Shown here one piece after another: positions 1 to 7,316 of a DNA stretch of 31,088 nucleotides (position 1 is the first letter of the stretch; each line of letters opens with the position of its first letter). The notes under the pieces were generated by a model. That model ran no database searches. It was given only the letters and a program-made list of their open reading frames with translations, and had not been told where the DNA came from. Origin of the DNA: a virus; the IMG/VR virus record IMGVR_UViG_3300033997_000568, positions 1 to 31,088 of that record. One strand, written 5' to 3'. The position numbers were made by a program, and so were the translations under genes.

Positions 1-792
1 TCAAAAAAGCCCGGAGGGTTCCTGGGCCACGTCCCAGCTGAAAATCACCACCTCGGCCCTCTCAGCCCCCTTGCCGCCGCCCACGGTATACCGGATGTCC
101 GTCGTCTCTATGTGAAACGCCCGGAATAGACGCCGTATGTCTGGGTGATCGTTCAGCGTGACGATCGCCTTCCCTTTCAACCTTGCCAGGGCTTCGGCCA
201 GCGCCTCATACTGCCTCCAGCCGAAGTCAACGCCGTAGCCCTCGGTTTCCCAGTACGGGGGGTCCACGAAGAAAAAGGTATGGGGCCGGTCATACCTGCG
301 CACGCAATCCTGCCAGGGCAGGTTCTCGATATATGCCCCTGCAAGGCGTAGGTGCGCGGCCGACAGGTTTTCTTCGAGACGCAACAGGTTGAGTCCCGGC
401 GGCGTGGTCGTGGCGGTGCGGAATGTCTGCCCATTCACCTTGCCGCCAAAGGCGTTTTGCTGAAGGTAGAAGAAGCGCGCGGCGCGCTGGATATCTGTCA
501 GTGTCTCTGGCCTGGTGATCTGGAGCCACTTGAACACATCGCGGCTTGTCAGCGCCCATTTGAACTGCCGCACGAACTCTTCAAGATGGTGCTGGACCAC
601 GCGATAAAGGTTCACAAGCTCACCGTTCACGTCGTTGAGCACCTCGACCTCAGCAGGGACCGAGCGCATAAAAAACATGGCTGCGCCACCGGCAAATGGC
701 TCGACGTAGCACTGGTGTGGAGGGAAGTAAGGAAGCAAGCGATCAGCTAGTCGGCGTTTGCCTCCCAGCCAAGGAATAATCGGATTAGTCAT
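1..792 (-). CDS. D12-class DNA N6-adenine methyltransferase (Dam-like)
   Basis: This 263-residue protein has the motifs of D12-class adenine methylases, which transfer a methyl group from S-adenosylmethionine to adenine N6 in DNA. The N-terminal PWLGGKRRL (residues 7-15) and VEPFAGG (30-36, motif I) form the AdoMet site, and DPPY at 177-180 is the catalytic motif IV. The stop codon is the first base triplet of the window, so the gene is complete. It is the last gene in the direction of transcription, after the tail fibre genes, and is separated from them by 139 bp holding a large hairpin. It occupies the position of mom in Mu, so a role in protecting phage DNA from restriction is a reasonable inference. 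The target sequence cannot be read from the protein. GATC sites are common in the window, so there is no obvious GATC avoidance. Confidence 0.93.
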   Translation of the reverse strand: MTNPIIPWLGGKRRLADRLLPYFPPHQCYVEPFAGGAAMFFMRSVPAEVEVLNDVNGELVNLYRVVQHHLEEFVRQFKWALTSRDVFKWLQITRPETLTDIQRAARFFYLQQNAFGGKVNGQTFRTATTTPPGLNLLRLEENLSAAHLRLAGAYIENLPWQDCVRRYDRPHTFFFVDPPYWETEGYGVDFGWRQYEALAEALARLKGKAIVTLNDHPDIRRLFRAFHIETTDIRYTVGGGKGAERAEVVIFSWDVAQEPSGLF

Positions 793-829
793 GCGTTAAA
801 TTGCTGCAAAACATGGTAGCCTTGGCCCG

Positions 830-841
830 CCTGTCGACAGG
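830..841. promoter_or_regulatory. 12-bp perfect palindrome upstream of methylase
   Basis: CCTGTCGACAGG is a perfect 12-bp palindrome lying 38 bp upstream of the methylase start codon, in the only noncoding gap of the terminal region. A regulator-binding role is a guess from position and symmetry. No clear -35/-10 pair was recognised beside it. Confidence 0.35.
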
Positions 842-881
842 TGACGCGGCCTTGGTTGCGCTTGCAGGACTGTCTGCGAGT

Positions 882-923
882 GCGGCGGCAGGCTTGGTGT
901 TCCACCACCAAGCCTGCCGCCGC
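882..923. terminator. Perfect 18-bp stem-loop after the late operon
   Basis: An 18-bp perfect inverted repeat (882-899 and 906-923) with a 6-nt loop (900-905) sits 8 bp beyond the stop codon of the last tail-fibre-region gene. The stem is very GC-rich. Read on the minus strand, the direction of late transcription, the stem is followed by ACTCGCAGAC and has no U-tract. Read on the plus strand it is followed by GTCTTTCAC, which is only slightly U-rich. It may terminate or slow transcription between the tail genes and the methylase, or protect the 3' end of the late mRNA. Confidence 0.6.
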
Positions 924-931
924 GTCTTTCA

Positions 932-1270
932 CTACTTGTCAGTTGGCTGGATGTCGGTCAACCACGCGGGCAGCGGTCCCCATCCTGGATAGCTGACATC
1001 CTGGCCTCCGATCGTCTCGACAGCACCGAGGACATACGGAGCCTTCGTAGCCGTGCCCCAGAGCGGCACAGCACGATGGTCCTGCACCGATTGCCACGTG
1101 TCGCCTACGCGTCGCGCAACGCTGCCGGCCGGCGACGAAGGCGGCGCGTCCTCATAAGCGCCATAGGGCACGTTGTAGACGCCTTCGTCGAGTCCCAGCT
1201 CCTGCGCTATGGTCTCATAGAGATAGATCCCGTCGCAGTCCGTCTGATAGACGATGATGTGCTTGTGCAT
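932..1270 (-). CDS. Small tail-fibre-associated protein, possible fibre assembly chaperone
   Basis: This 112-residue protein follows the tail fibre gene by 10 bp and begins at an ATG (MHKHIIVYQTD) preceded by a strong AAGGAG Shine-Dalgarno sequence. It is acidic and Trp/Pro-rich near the C-terminus (WGPLPAWLTDIQP). No catalytic motif is visible. In Mu-like and P2-like phages a small fibre-assembly protein usually follows the fibre gene, so the position suggests a chaperone or fibre partner. The sequence itself was not firmly recognised as any named family. Confidence 0.6.
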   Translation of the reverse strand: MHKHIIVYQTDCDGIYLYETIAQELGLDEGVYNVPYGAYEDAPPSSPAGSVARRVGDTWQSVQDHRAVPLWGTATKAPYVLGAVETIGGQDVSYPGWGPLPAWLTDIQPTDK

Positions 1271-1280
1271 ACGAGGCTCC

Positions 1281-2222
1281 TTAGATGTGGATGCGTGGAT
1301 GGAAAGCGACGTTAACGCCGCGCGTCTCGCTCGACACCCGCGCTGTACGTGCCGTGTCCATTTGGACTTGCGTGAAGCTCTGCGCCGGCGTGGGGCTTCC
1401 CGCGAACTGTGATGCGGTCCCCGGGAGCGCGGCAAATACGCCATTGATGCCAACTTCCTGTGGCGCTCCAAGTACGCCCACCAGCCGCTGACCAGCGTCC
1501 ATTTGCTTCGTGCCCAACGACCGAGCACCACCATCGGCATTAGCGCCTGTGAATCGCATGTGCATGTCGCGGAGATCCGGCACGCGAAACTGTGTGCTAT
1601 TCGCGTCGACGTAGTAGTGCGCACCGATATTTGCCGCCCAAGTTGATTGCGGCACAACCAAGCCAGCCTCCTGTGCGTAGCCCCACAGTGCCGGATATGC
1701 CGCTTTTGTTAGCAGTCCACCGACGGCGTCAACTTCGTTTACGAACGGCGTCGGCGTGTGCCCCAATAGCGGTCGGCCGCACAGTGGGGAACGGTATCCC
1801 TCGAAAAATGCGGTCTTGGTCCACAGCCACATTTCACCTGCCTCTGCGATCATGACCGGGCCGGCGTTATATGTAGGCACGCCCGAGATCGAGACCAGTT
1901 GAACGAACCCACCAAGAATCCGAGAGACGAACGCGGTCGTAGCGATCTTTGCCGAGTTGTCGCCCTGGCCCGGAGTGGGGGCCGTCGGCACCCCGGTTAG
2001 GGCCGGAGATGCTAGGGGCGCATAGGGTGCCAGCAACGCGCGAATTGCCTTGAGTAGCTGCCCATCGTCTGCCCCGTCGGGCAACAAGCCGGCGGCGACA
2101 AGCACGTTGCGCAGCTCTCGCAACCACGAATTCATCAGTGCGGAAGTCAAGATCGATCCAGGCTTTCCCGTAGTCGGATCGCCAGCGATAAACTCGCCGG
2201 TTTGTGTTTCGGGGATTCTCAT
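1281..2222 (-). CDS. Tail fibre protein
   Basis: This 313-residue protein starts by an ATGA overlap with the gp48-like baseplate gene, the usual place of the fibre gene. The N-terminal part (about residues 1-65) is likely to attach to the baseplate. A short segment, PLASPALTGVPTAPTP (about 69-84), is the kind of repeat common in fibre shafts. The C-terminal half contains motifs seen in phage tail-collar domains, such as FRVPDLRDMHMR, followed by a Gly/Ser/Thr-rich tip that would bind the host receptor. The protein is short compared with Mu gpS. Only one fibre gene is present, and no invertible alternative segment or invertase is seen beside it. Confidence 0.88.
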   Translation of the reverse strand: MRIPETQTGEFIAGDPTTGKPGSILTSALMNSWLRELRNVLVAAGLLPDGADDGQLLKAIRALLAPYAPLASPALTGVPTAPTPGQGDNSAKIATTAFVSRILGGFVQLVSISGVPTYNAGPVMIAEAGEMWLWTKTAFFEGYRSPLCGRPLLGHTPTPFVNEVDAVGGLLTKAAYPALWGYAQEAGLVVPQSTWAANIGAHYYVDANSTQFRVPDLRDMHMRFTGANADGGARSLGTKQMDAGQRLVGVLGAPQEVGINGVFAALPGTASQFAGSPTPAQSFTQVQMDTARTARVSSETRGVNVAFHPRIHI

Positions 2223-2794
2223 TGTTGCTCCGAGTAGTCAAAAACGACGAATGTGTGAGCAGGCTTCAGATCTCGAAAGTAGCCCTCGATCACAGCATCA
2301 GACAGAGATAGCAGGCGCTCATCAACAGACGAGGTGTCCAGGCAAAACGCATATGATCGGACGTGTCCACCCTTTATTGATACACGCCACACCCAGATCA
2401 CATCTGCGCCATAGAGCGCGTCTCGATCAAGTCGGCTGTAGTCCAAATAAAACGGCTCGAACTCGAAGATTTCGATGTCATAGCCAAGGCGCTTTGCCAA
2501 GCCTTTGAAGTACGGAATAGAAAGTCCACCCAGCTCCTGCAGCTTTGCGACAACCGCTTCCACACGCTGCTGCCGAGTTGATTCGGCTGGCGGCACAAGC
2601 CCGCAAACTCGCTCCCAATCTTGGAGCGTATCCACGGCGTCAAATGGTGTCACGCTATCGAGCGCGAGCCGTGCCAGCAGCTGCGCGCCGTCCAGCGCAG
2701 CACCCTCACCGGCAAGCTCTGCAGAAAGCGTGCTGCCATGCGGATCGTAGCTGCGGGGTGGCAATAGCTGCCCAAGTAGACTGCGGTGGTTCAT
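2219..2794 (-). CDS. Baseplate protein, Mu gp48 / YmfQ-like (DUF2313)
   Basis: This 191-residue protein sits between the baseplate J gene and the fibre gene, as gp48 does in Mu, and overlaps both by ATGA. The start chosen (MNHRSLLGQLLPP) is the ATG overlapping the stop of the upstream gene. The N-terminal LLGQLLPPRSYDP and the central region with DWERVCGLVP and TRQQRVEAVVAKL are typical of the DUF2313 family. These proteins link the baseplate wedge to the tail fibre. The assignment rests on motif recall and gene order. Confidence 0.87.
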   Translation of the reverse strand: MNHRSLLGQLLPPRSYDPHGSTLSAELAGEGAALDGAQLLARLALDSVTPFDAVDTLQDWERVCGLVPPAESTRQQRVEAVVAKLQELGGLSIPYFKGLAKRLGYDIEIFEFEPFYLDYSRLDRDALYGADVIWVWRVSIKGGHVRSYAFCLDTSSVDERLLSLSDAVIEGYFRDLKPAHTFVVFDYSEQQ

Positions 2795-3858
2795 GTCATC
2801 AGTTCCAGGCGGATCGCGCCAAGCCGCAGCCATTCGATAACATCGGCACTGACCGTAGGGATAACGTTGTTCGCAGGGGAGATGATCCTACGATCGCGTA
2901 CACCCGACACGTTCGATATGCGCGCTTCGGCCTGGCTGCGAATCCATGTCGCGCCTGGGGCCAGCTGCAAGAACTGGTCCTGCAGCGCCTGCTTTGCTCC
3001 TGCAGTTGCGGCTTCCAGCGTCGACCCTTGCAATGCGACCTGGATATCCATAGGCAACAAACGCAACGTCGGCACGACGACGAGAAAGTCCTTAGCCGTG
3101 ACGGGGCGAACGTCGTCAATGTGCTGTCGCACACGATCGACGGTGGCCTGCGATGGCAGACCATCGCCCGATACCACTGCAACATCCACGGTCCCCAGCC
3201 CACGGCGCAGCGGATACACGAACGCATCCGTTACGCCGTCGACCTCCATCGCCCACCGCCGATAGTCGTAGCGATTGCCACCAGCCGGGGGCCGCCGGAT
3301 CAGTTCGAGCAGGCGCGCCAGCAGCTCGCCGTCCGTCTCTTTCTCGACGCCACCGCGCATGGACAGCAGGGCCGCGCTGGAATTCAAACCGACCGGCGCA
3401 GCTTGTAGCGTGACGCTCATGCCGTCGACGGCATTCCCACTTCGGCCGATGGCCGTTGCTTCCGCTGGCACATCGACCACGCCGACTGCCGGCATCTGAG
3501 CAGCGCCCGTCGTGCGGTACATAGCACCATCCGCTCGCTTGGCTTGCAGCCCTTCGGGGATAGCTGCGCCTGGCTGTCCTCGGACTTGCAGCTTCCCGCG
3601 CGCCGGCACGCCTTGTTTGAGCGTTAGCCCGCGTACGGCCGCGTGCAGATACAGATACTCGGCGTCGGCCGTGTCCGGGAAGATCTGCCGGACGATCCAT
3701 TTCTGATGCTCGTACAGCCCTTCGACCGCGCTCGCTACCGATGTGGCGCGCACATAGAAGTCGCTGTCAGGCGTGACGTCCGCGTCCGGCAGTACGTTCT
3801 TGAGATCGCGCAGCAGCTTGTCGCGTATCAGCTGCAAGTTCGGAACGACGAATGCCAT
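2791..3858 (-). CDS. Baseplate J-like protein (Mu gp47)
   Basis: This 355-residue protein is the wedge protein of the contractile tail baseplate. It contains conserved features of the gp47/gpJ family, including DTADAEYLYLHAAVRGL near residue 60 and RRPPAGGNRYDYRRWAMEV near residue 190. The ATG at 3858 overlaps the upstream stop codon in TGATG; a GTG one codon earlier is possible but less likely. It follows gp46 and precedes gp48, the standard order of Mu, so the wedge is complete. Confidence 0.95.
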   Translation of the reverse strand: MAFVVPNLQLIRDKLLRDLKNVLPDADVTPDSDFYVRATSVASAVEGLYEHQKWIVRQIFPDTADAEYLYLHAAVRGLTLKQGVPARGKLQVRGQPGAAIPEGLQAKRADGAMYRTTGAAQMPAVGVVDVPAEATAIGRSGNAVDGMSVTLQAAPVGLNSSAALLSMRGGVEKETDGELLARLLELIRRPPAGGNRYDYRRWAMEVDGVTDAFVYPLRRGLGTVDVAVVSGDGLPSQATVDRVRQHIDDVRPVTAKDFLVVVPTLRLLPMDIQVALQGSTLEAATAGAKQALQDQFLQLAPGATWIRSQAEARISNVSGVRDRRIISPANNVIPTVSADVIEWLRLGAIRLELMT

Positions 3859-4208
3859 CACGCCACCCGCACGGGATGTTCATAGCGAGCCTCGCGCCCG
3901 CTCTGGTCTACCGCCCAGACGTTCAGGATCAGCCAGCTGTTCCGAGGGTGTGCCGTCGTGACGACGATGGATCGTGCCCGGCCGTCGTCAAGCAACGGCT
4001 GCAGCGCTTGCTCGGCGTACTGCTGCGCCAAGCGGCGCACGCGCATCACGTCCCGCTCGCGCTCCAGCTCATGCAGGCGTGACCCTAGCGACGTGTCAGC
4101 CCACCACGTTCCGAGCGGTGTTCTCAGGCGCAAATAAACGGCATTGGCGAGCGTGTTGATACGCTCGCCCGAATAGTCGCCCGTGGCGGGGTTCAGGTGC
4201 GGGTCCAT
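3858..4208 (-). CDS. Baseplate wedge protein, GPW/gp25 family (Mu gp46)
   Basis: This baseplate protein has the family signature LANAVYLRLRTPLGTWWAD followed by SLGSRLHELERERD. The start is uncertain. An ATG at 4253 would give 131 residues, but the ATG at 4208 (MDPHLNPATGDYSG, 116 residues) matches where the family usually begins. Neither ATG has a convincing Shine-Dalgarno sequence. The gap upstream of 4208 is unusual in a tail operon whose other genes overlap or nearly touch. It contains one of three copies of a dyad motif whose centre lies 43.5 bp from the ATG at 4208, so a promoter here may yield a leaderless message. The downstream gene overlaps by TGATG. Confidence 0.92.
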   Translation of the reverse strand: MDPHLNPATGDYSGERINTLANAVYLRLRTPLGTWWADTSLGSRLHELERERDVMRVRRLAQQYAEQALQPLLDDGRARSIVVTTAHPRNSWLILNVWAVDQSGREARYEHPVRVA

Positions 4209-4214
4209 GCGCGC

Positions 4215-4261
4215 ATTGTGAGCATCCCGGACGTGGCGCAGCAGGTGAAGCATTTCAGTAG
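4215..4261 (-). promoter_or_regulatory. Predicted late promoter, site C (before gp46)
   Basis: The plus-strand 16-mer TGAAGCATTTCAGTAG (4246-4261) is a near copy of two other sites at 16253-16268 and 23954-23969. On the minus strand it reads as a dyad, CTGAAATGCTTCA. CACAAT (4220-4215) lies where a -10 hexamer would fall if the dyad is centred at -43.5, as for Mor at Pm of Mu. The predicted start of transcription coincides with the A of the gp46 ATG at 4208. The site lies immediately after the stop codon of the gp45-like gene. Activator binding is inferred. Confidence 0.55.
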
Positions 4262-4262
4262 G

Positions 4263-4901
4263 TCAGGCCGAGGGCTTGCTCGTCTGTCCGCCGAGCGAGT
4301 CTTTATGCACATGCCCGACCTGGCTAATGCCGCGCGCCACGACATCCTCGGACACTTCCATCGTGCCGGCGATCCTGGCGGCGCGTCCGCCGCCGCGTTC
4401 ATTGGACATGGCGATGCCGCCTTTGCCCGTGACAAGACCGCCGATGTTCACGTTATCGCTTGCGTCCAGCGTCGGCGTGTTGATGCTAGTTTTCTCGCTG
4501 GCGTCGATCTGATAGCGCTTGCACTTGACCAGATAGTCGTCACATTCCACCTCGACGATGCGGCCATTCTTGAGATGGACGTAATGACCTTCGCGGTGAT
4601 ACAGCGAAACTTCACCCGTAGCCAGGTCGACACCGAAAGCTCCATGCTCTGTCGCGACGATCATCGCGTGCGACGACGCCCCGCCCAAGGCCACGGCGAC
4701 ACCCATCGTTCCGGCAGGCGGACACGAGCCGAAGCCGTAGTGCTGAAACAGTTCAGCGTCCCGCACTGCTTCGCCGGCCAGCGCTTCGCCCGTTACCTTC
4801 TTCACGCCCTTGCCGGCCGTCACGCCACCGATGAGCAGGCGAAAGGGCAGTCGCAGGCGGTTCATGAACCGCTGTATACGTCCGTCGATGTCTTTGATCA
4901 T
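4263..4901 (-). CDS. Baseplate assembly protein V / central spike (Mu gp45)
   Basis: This 212-residue protein is the central spike below the tail tube. It has the gp45 N-terminal half, including GFGSCPPAGTMGVAVALGG, then a beta-helical repeat region with regularly spaced I, V and N residues (INTPTLDASDNVNIGG). It ends with GHVHKDSLGGQTSKP. The HxH pair near residues 197-199 matches the metal-binding tip of Mu gp45. The gene overlaps the upstream P gene by ATGA. Confidence 0.95.
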   Translation of the reverse strand: MIKDIDGRIQRFMNRLRLPFRLLIGGVTAGKGVKKVTGEALAGEAVRDAELFQHYGFGSCPPAGTMGVAVALGGASSHAMIVATEHGAFGVDLATGEVSLYHREGHYVHLKNGRIVEVECDDYLVKCKRYQIDASEKTSINTPTLDASDNVNIGGLVTGKGGIAMSNERGGGRAARIAGTMEVSEDVVARGISQVGHVHKDSLGGQTSKPSA

Positions 4902-6031
4902 GGCAAGGTCCCAAGTTCCTGCGGGCTAAAGGCTCGCGTTTCAAGTTTGCGCTTGGGCCGCAGGACATCCGGGATCCAGACCTTGTCTTCTTTGAGCATC
5001 AGCGAAGTCGTGGACGGCGTCTGCCGGCCGCCGCGCAGACGCCGGGCCATCAAGAAGAGGATGCCGTCGAAATCGTGCCGCTCGTCGACGAGATGCACGC
5101 GCTGGCCAGGTGCCCATAGCAGGCCGTCGCTTGTGCGATGGCCGCGCACGTCGATCTCATATGTGAGGCCGTCCAGGCGGCCGTCCGCGAGCGCCTTCTT
5201 TGCGCGCTGTGCCAACGGAATGCCGGCCGCATCGCTGGCGGTGATGATCAGCGGCCGATGGAGCTTGACCTGGTCGTCTCGGACAACCACGCGCATCGCG
5301 TTGAGGCCATCCCATGCAAACGTGCCATGTGATTGCCCCAACACAGTGATCTCCGAATACCGCCGCGCGATCGATTTCCTACGCCGGATGCGTTCGACGT
5401 TGTTTCCCTTGCCGTCGCGTCGCATGATCAAGCTTGCGACCGGCGGTGCATCGTAGTCCGGCCCGCCGACCACCAGCGTCCCGTCCGGCGCGAACCAGGG
5501 CCACAGGCCATTTGCTTGGGCGGCTTTCTCCAGTGCCGACCAAGCCGTCTCGCCCGGCTCGATGTTGACCTTTTCTGCGACGCCACGGCCGCGAGGGTCC
5601 ACGCGCACCTTCGACACGCCCAGCGGATTGACGATCGTGCGAACGATTTGATCCAAGGTCATCTCTTTTGCGACGAAGATCGGCGCGCTGCAGTCGAGCA
5701 GTACGCTTGCGCCGTCCCGCCCCGACATGCCGAGCCGCGAGCTGCGGCCGTCGATGTCATCGCCCACGTCATCGACAAACCCGGTCATGACCGTATCGCG
5801 ACCGACCCGCACTTCGACGCGCGCGCCTTCTTCGACCACGGGCGGCAGCTCGCCATCGGGCAGGCCAAGCTCGACACTCCAACCCGCTGCCGGTTCCAGC
5901 AAATTGGAATCGACTTCGTAGCGGGTCCAGGCGTTATGGACCTTGCCACCGATCAGCAGGCTGACCGGCTCAATGTCTCGGGACAGATCCGGCCGGCCCG
6001 TGGTGTTCCTGGCGTCAGCGCTGGTAGGCAT
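4898..6031 (-). CDS. P: Baseplate hub protein gpP (Mu gp44, late-control-D-like)
   Basis: This 377-residue protein forms the hub between tail tube and spike. The N-terminal sequence VSLLIGGKVHNAWTRYEV and later GWSVELGLPDGELPP are typical of Mu gpP. It overlaps the end of the N gene by 17 bp, and its ATG is preceded by GGAG within that gene. It is about the length of Mu gpP. In Mu a late promoter lies upstream of P. No copy of the dyad motif was found here, and the nearest copy is two genes later, before gp46. Confidence 0.94.
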   Translation of the reverse strand: MPTSADARNTTGRPDLSRDIEPVSLLIGGKVHNAWTRYEVDSNLLEPAAGWSVELGLPDGELPPVVEEGARVEVRVGRDTVMTGFVDDVGDDIDGRSSRLGMSGRDGASVLLDCSAPIFVAKEMTLDQIVRTIVNPLGVSKVRVDPRGRGVAEKVNIEPGETAWSALEKAAQANGLWPWFAPDGTLVVGGPDYDAPPVASLIMRRDGKGNNVERIRRRKSIARRYSEITVLGQSHGTFAWDGLNAMRVVVRDDQVKLHRPLIITASDAAGIPLAQRAKKALADGRLDGLTYEIDVRGHRTSDGLLWAPGQRVHLVDERHDFDGILFLMARRLRGGRQTPSTTSLMLKEDKVWIPDVLRPKRKLETRAFSPQELGTLP

Positions 6032-7316
6032 TGATGATGTCTCCGACCTGCAGGTCGTTCGGGTTGCGCAGTCGCGGGTTCAAGCGTGACAGTTCCTCGG
6101 CACGGCGATAGTCCCCGTACAGATGGAAGGCAAGCAGATGCAAGTTGGTAGGCGCGGCAACGGTGTGACGCCCGAGCGGCGGCCGCGTCTCGATGATCGC
6201 GGCCCCGATCTCCTGAATCGCGAGCGCGGCGCTCTTGAGCGGTTCAGCAATCGGGCGGGACTCGTCGATCGGATAGATCTCGCGATGCGCGTCGATCGCT
6301 GTCTGTACCGCGTCGCGCACGTCGTTGACGATGGTCTCGATGTCGGCCGGGGAAAGCGTCGGCCGCTCCGCTTCCTGGCCCAGGATATCGCCTGCAGTCT
6401 CGATCAGCTCGCCGGCGACCTGGACCTTAACAACCGCCTCGATCGGCTTGAGGTCTTCCGACGCGATCGGGATCGGGCGTGTTGCGTCGACCTGCCCGCC
6501 GCCTGGCGTCGGTGCAACAGGAGCCGACGCCACACCGCCGCCCGCAAAGGACGCGGGGAGGTCTCCATTGGAGACGGATACGGGCAGCAGCACGACGTCG
6601 TTGAAAACCGATTTCACGCTCTTCCAGTCTGACACGCGACTCTCACGACTGAATCCACGCAGGTCGATCAGGCCGGACAAGCCCGACGACAGGTCAGACG
6701 CGAAGGCGCGGGGGAAGTCGATCAGGTCGAGCACCGTGCTTGTGCCATTCGTGACACTGCGGATTGCGCTCAGGACACGCGACATCGTCGATCGCATGCT
6801 GTTGAGTCGCCCGGTGATGCCAGACAGGCTGGTCATGTCCTTGACGCGCTTTGCCCACGCTTCCACACCCGCGCCGATGCCATCGTCCTTGTACTGCCGC
6901 GATACCGCTGCTTGCTGCGCCGGCAGCGATCGAACGAAGAACGGACTCCCCGGTTTTGTGTGCAGGAACTGCAGCGAGACGCGGCACGAATCCGTATTGT
7001 CCGCGTCGTGGTCGATCGTGTAGTCGAGCAGCTGCGCGAGCGGGATGGAGCCGTAGATCGGATGGATCAGTTCGCCGGGGCCTGGTTCTTCAAGAACGGC
7101 GACCAGCTCTTGCAGCTTCTTCTCGTAGTCCGGCCCCCAGAAGACGACAAGCATGTCGGACTGAATGCCATCGCGGCCCAGGTCTTCTGTGTCCTCGCCA
7201 TTGACATACGGGTACTGGTGCCGCTGGACGTCGCGTTGCGCGCCATCGCGTGTACGCATGCAGCTGAAGCCGACGCCTTTGAACGAGGCGTCCATGAGCG
7301 ATTCTTCCCAGGCCAT
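6015..7316 (-). CDS. N: DNA circularisation / tail protein gpN (Mu gp43)
   Basis: This 433-residue protein carries the gpN N-terminal domain (SFKGVGFSCMRTRDGAQRDV, then HQYPYVNGEDTEDLG), described in the Mu family as a DNA circularisation protein and also a baseplate/tail component. The C-terminus (LLAFHLYGDYRRAEELSRLN to VGDIINAY) is LysM-like and could bind peptidoglycan. The ATG at 7316 overlaps the stop of the tape measure gene in TGATG and is preceded by an excellent AGGAGG. A TTG one codon earlier is unlikely. Confidence 0.92.
   Translation of the reverse strand: MAWEESLMDASFKGVGFSCMRTRDGAQRDVQRHQYPYVNGEDTEDLGRDGIQSDMLVVFWGPDYEKKLQELVAVLEEPGPGELIHPIYGSIPLAQLLDYTIDHDADNTDSCRVSLQFLHTKPGSPFFVRSLPAQQAAVSRQYKDDGIGAGVEAWAKRVKDMTSLSGITGRLNSMRSTMSRVLSAIRSVTNGTSTVLDLIDFPRAFASDLSSGLSGLIDLRGFSRESRVSDWKSVKSVFNDVVLLPVSVSNGDLPASFAGGGVASAPVAPTPGGGQVDATRPIPIASEDLKPIEAVVKVQVAGELIETAGDILGQEAERPTLSPADIETIVNDVRDAVQTAIDAHREIYPIDESRPIAEPLKSAALAIQEIGAAIIETRPPLGRHTVAAPTNLHLLAFHLYGDYRRAEELSRLNPRLRNPNDLQVGDIINAYQR

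Noticed and set aside
1-2222. Invertible tail-fibre segment with invertase, as in Mu
   Set aside because: Only one fibre gene is present, with no inverted fibre copy and no recombinase gene in the window.
4197-5456. 419-codon open frame on the plus strand
   Set aside because: It is antisense to P, gp45 and gp46, all of which are well supported. No ribosome-binding site or recognisable domain was seen.
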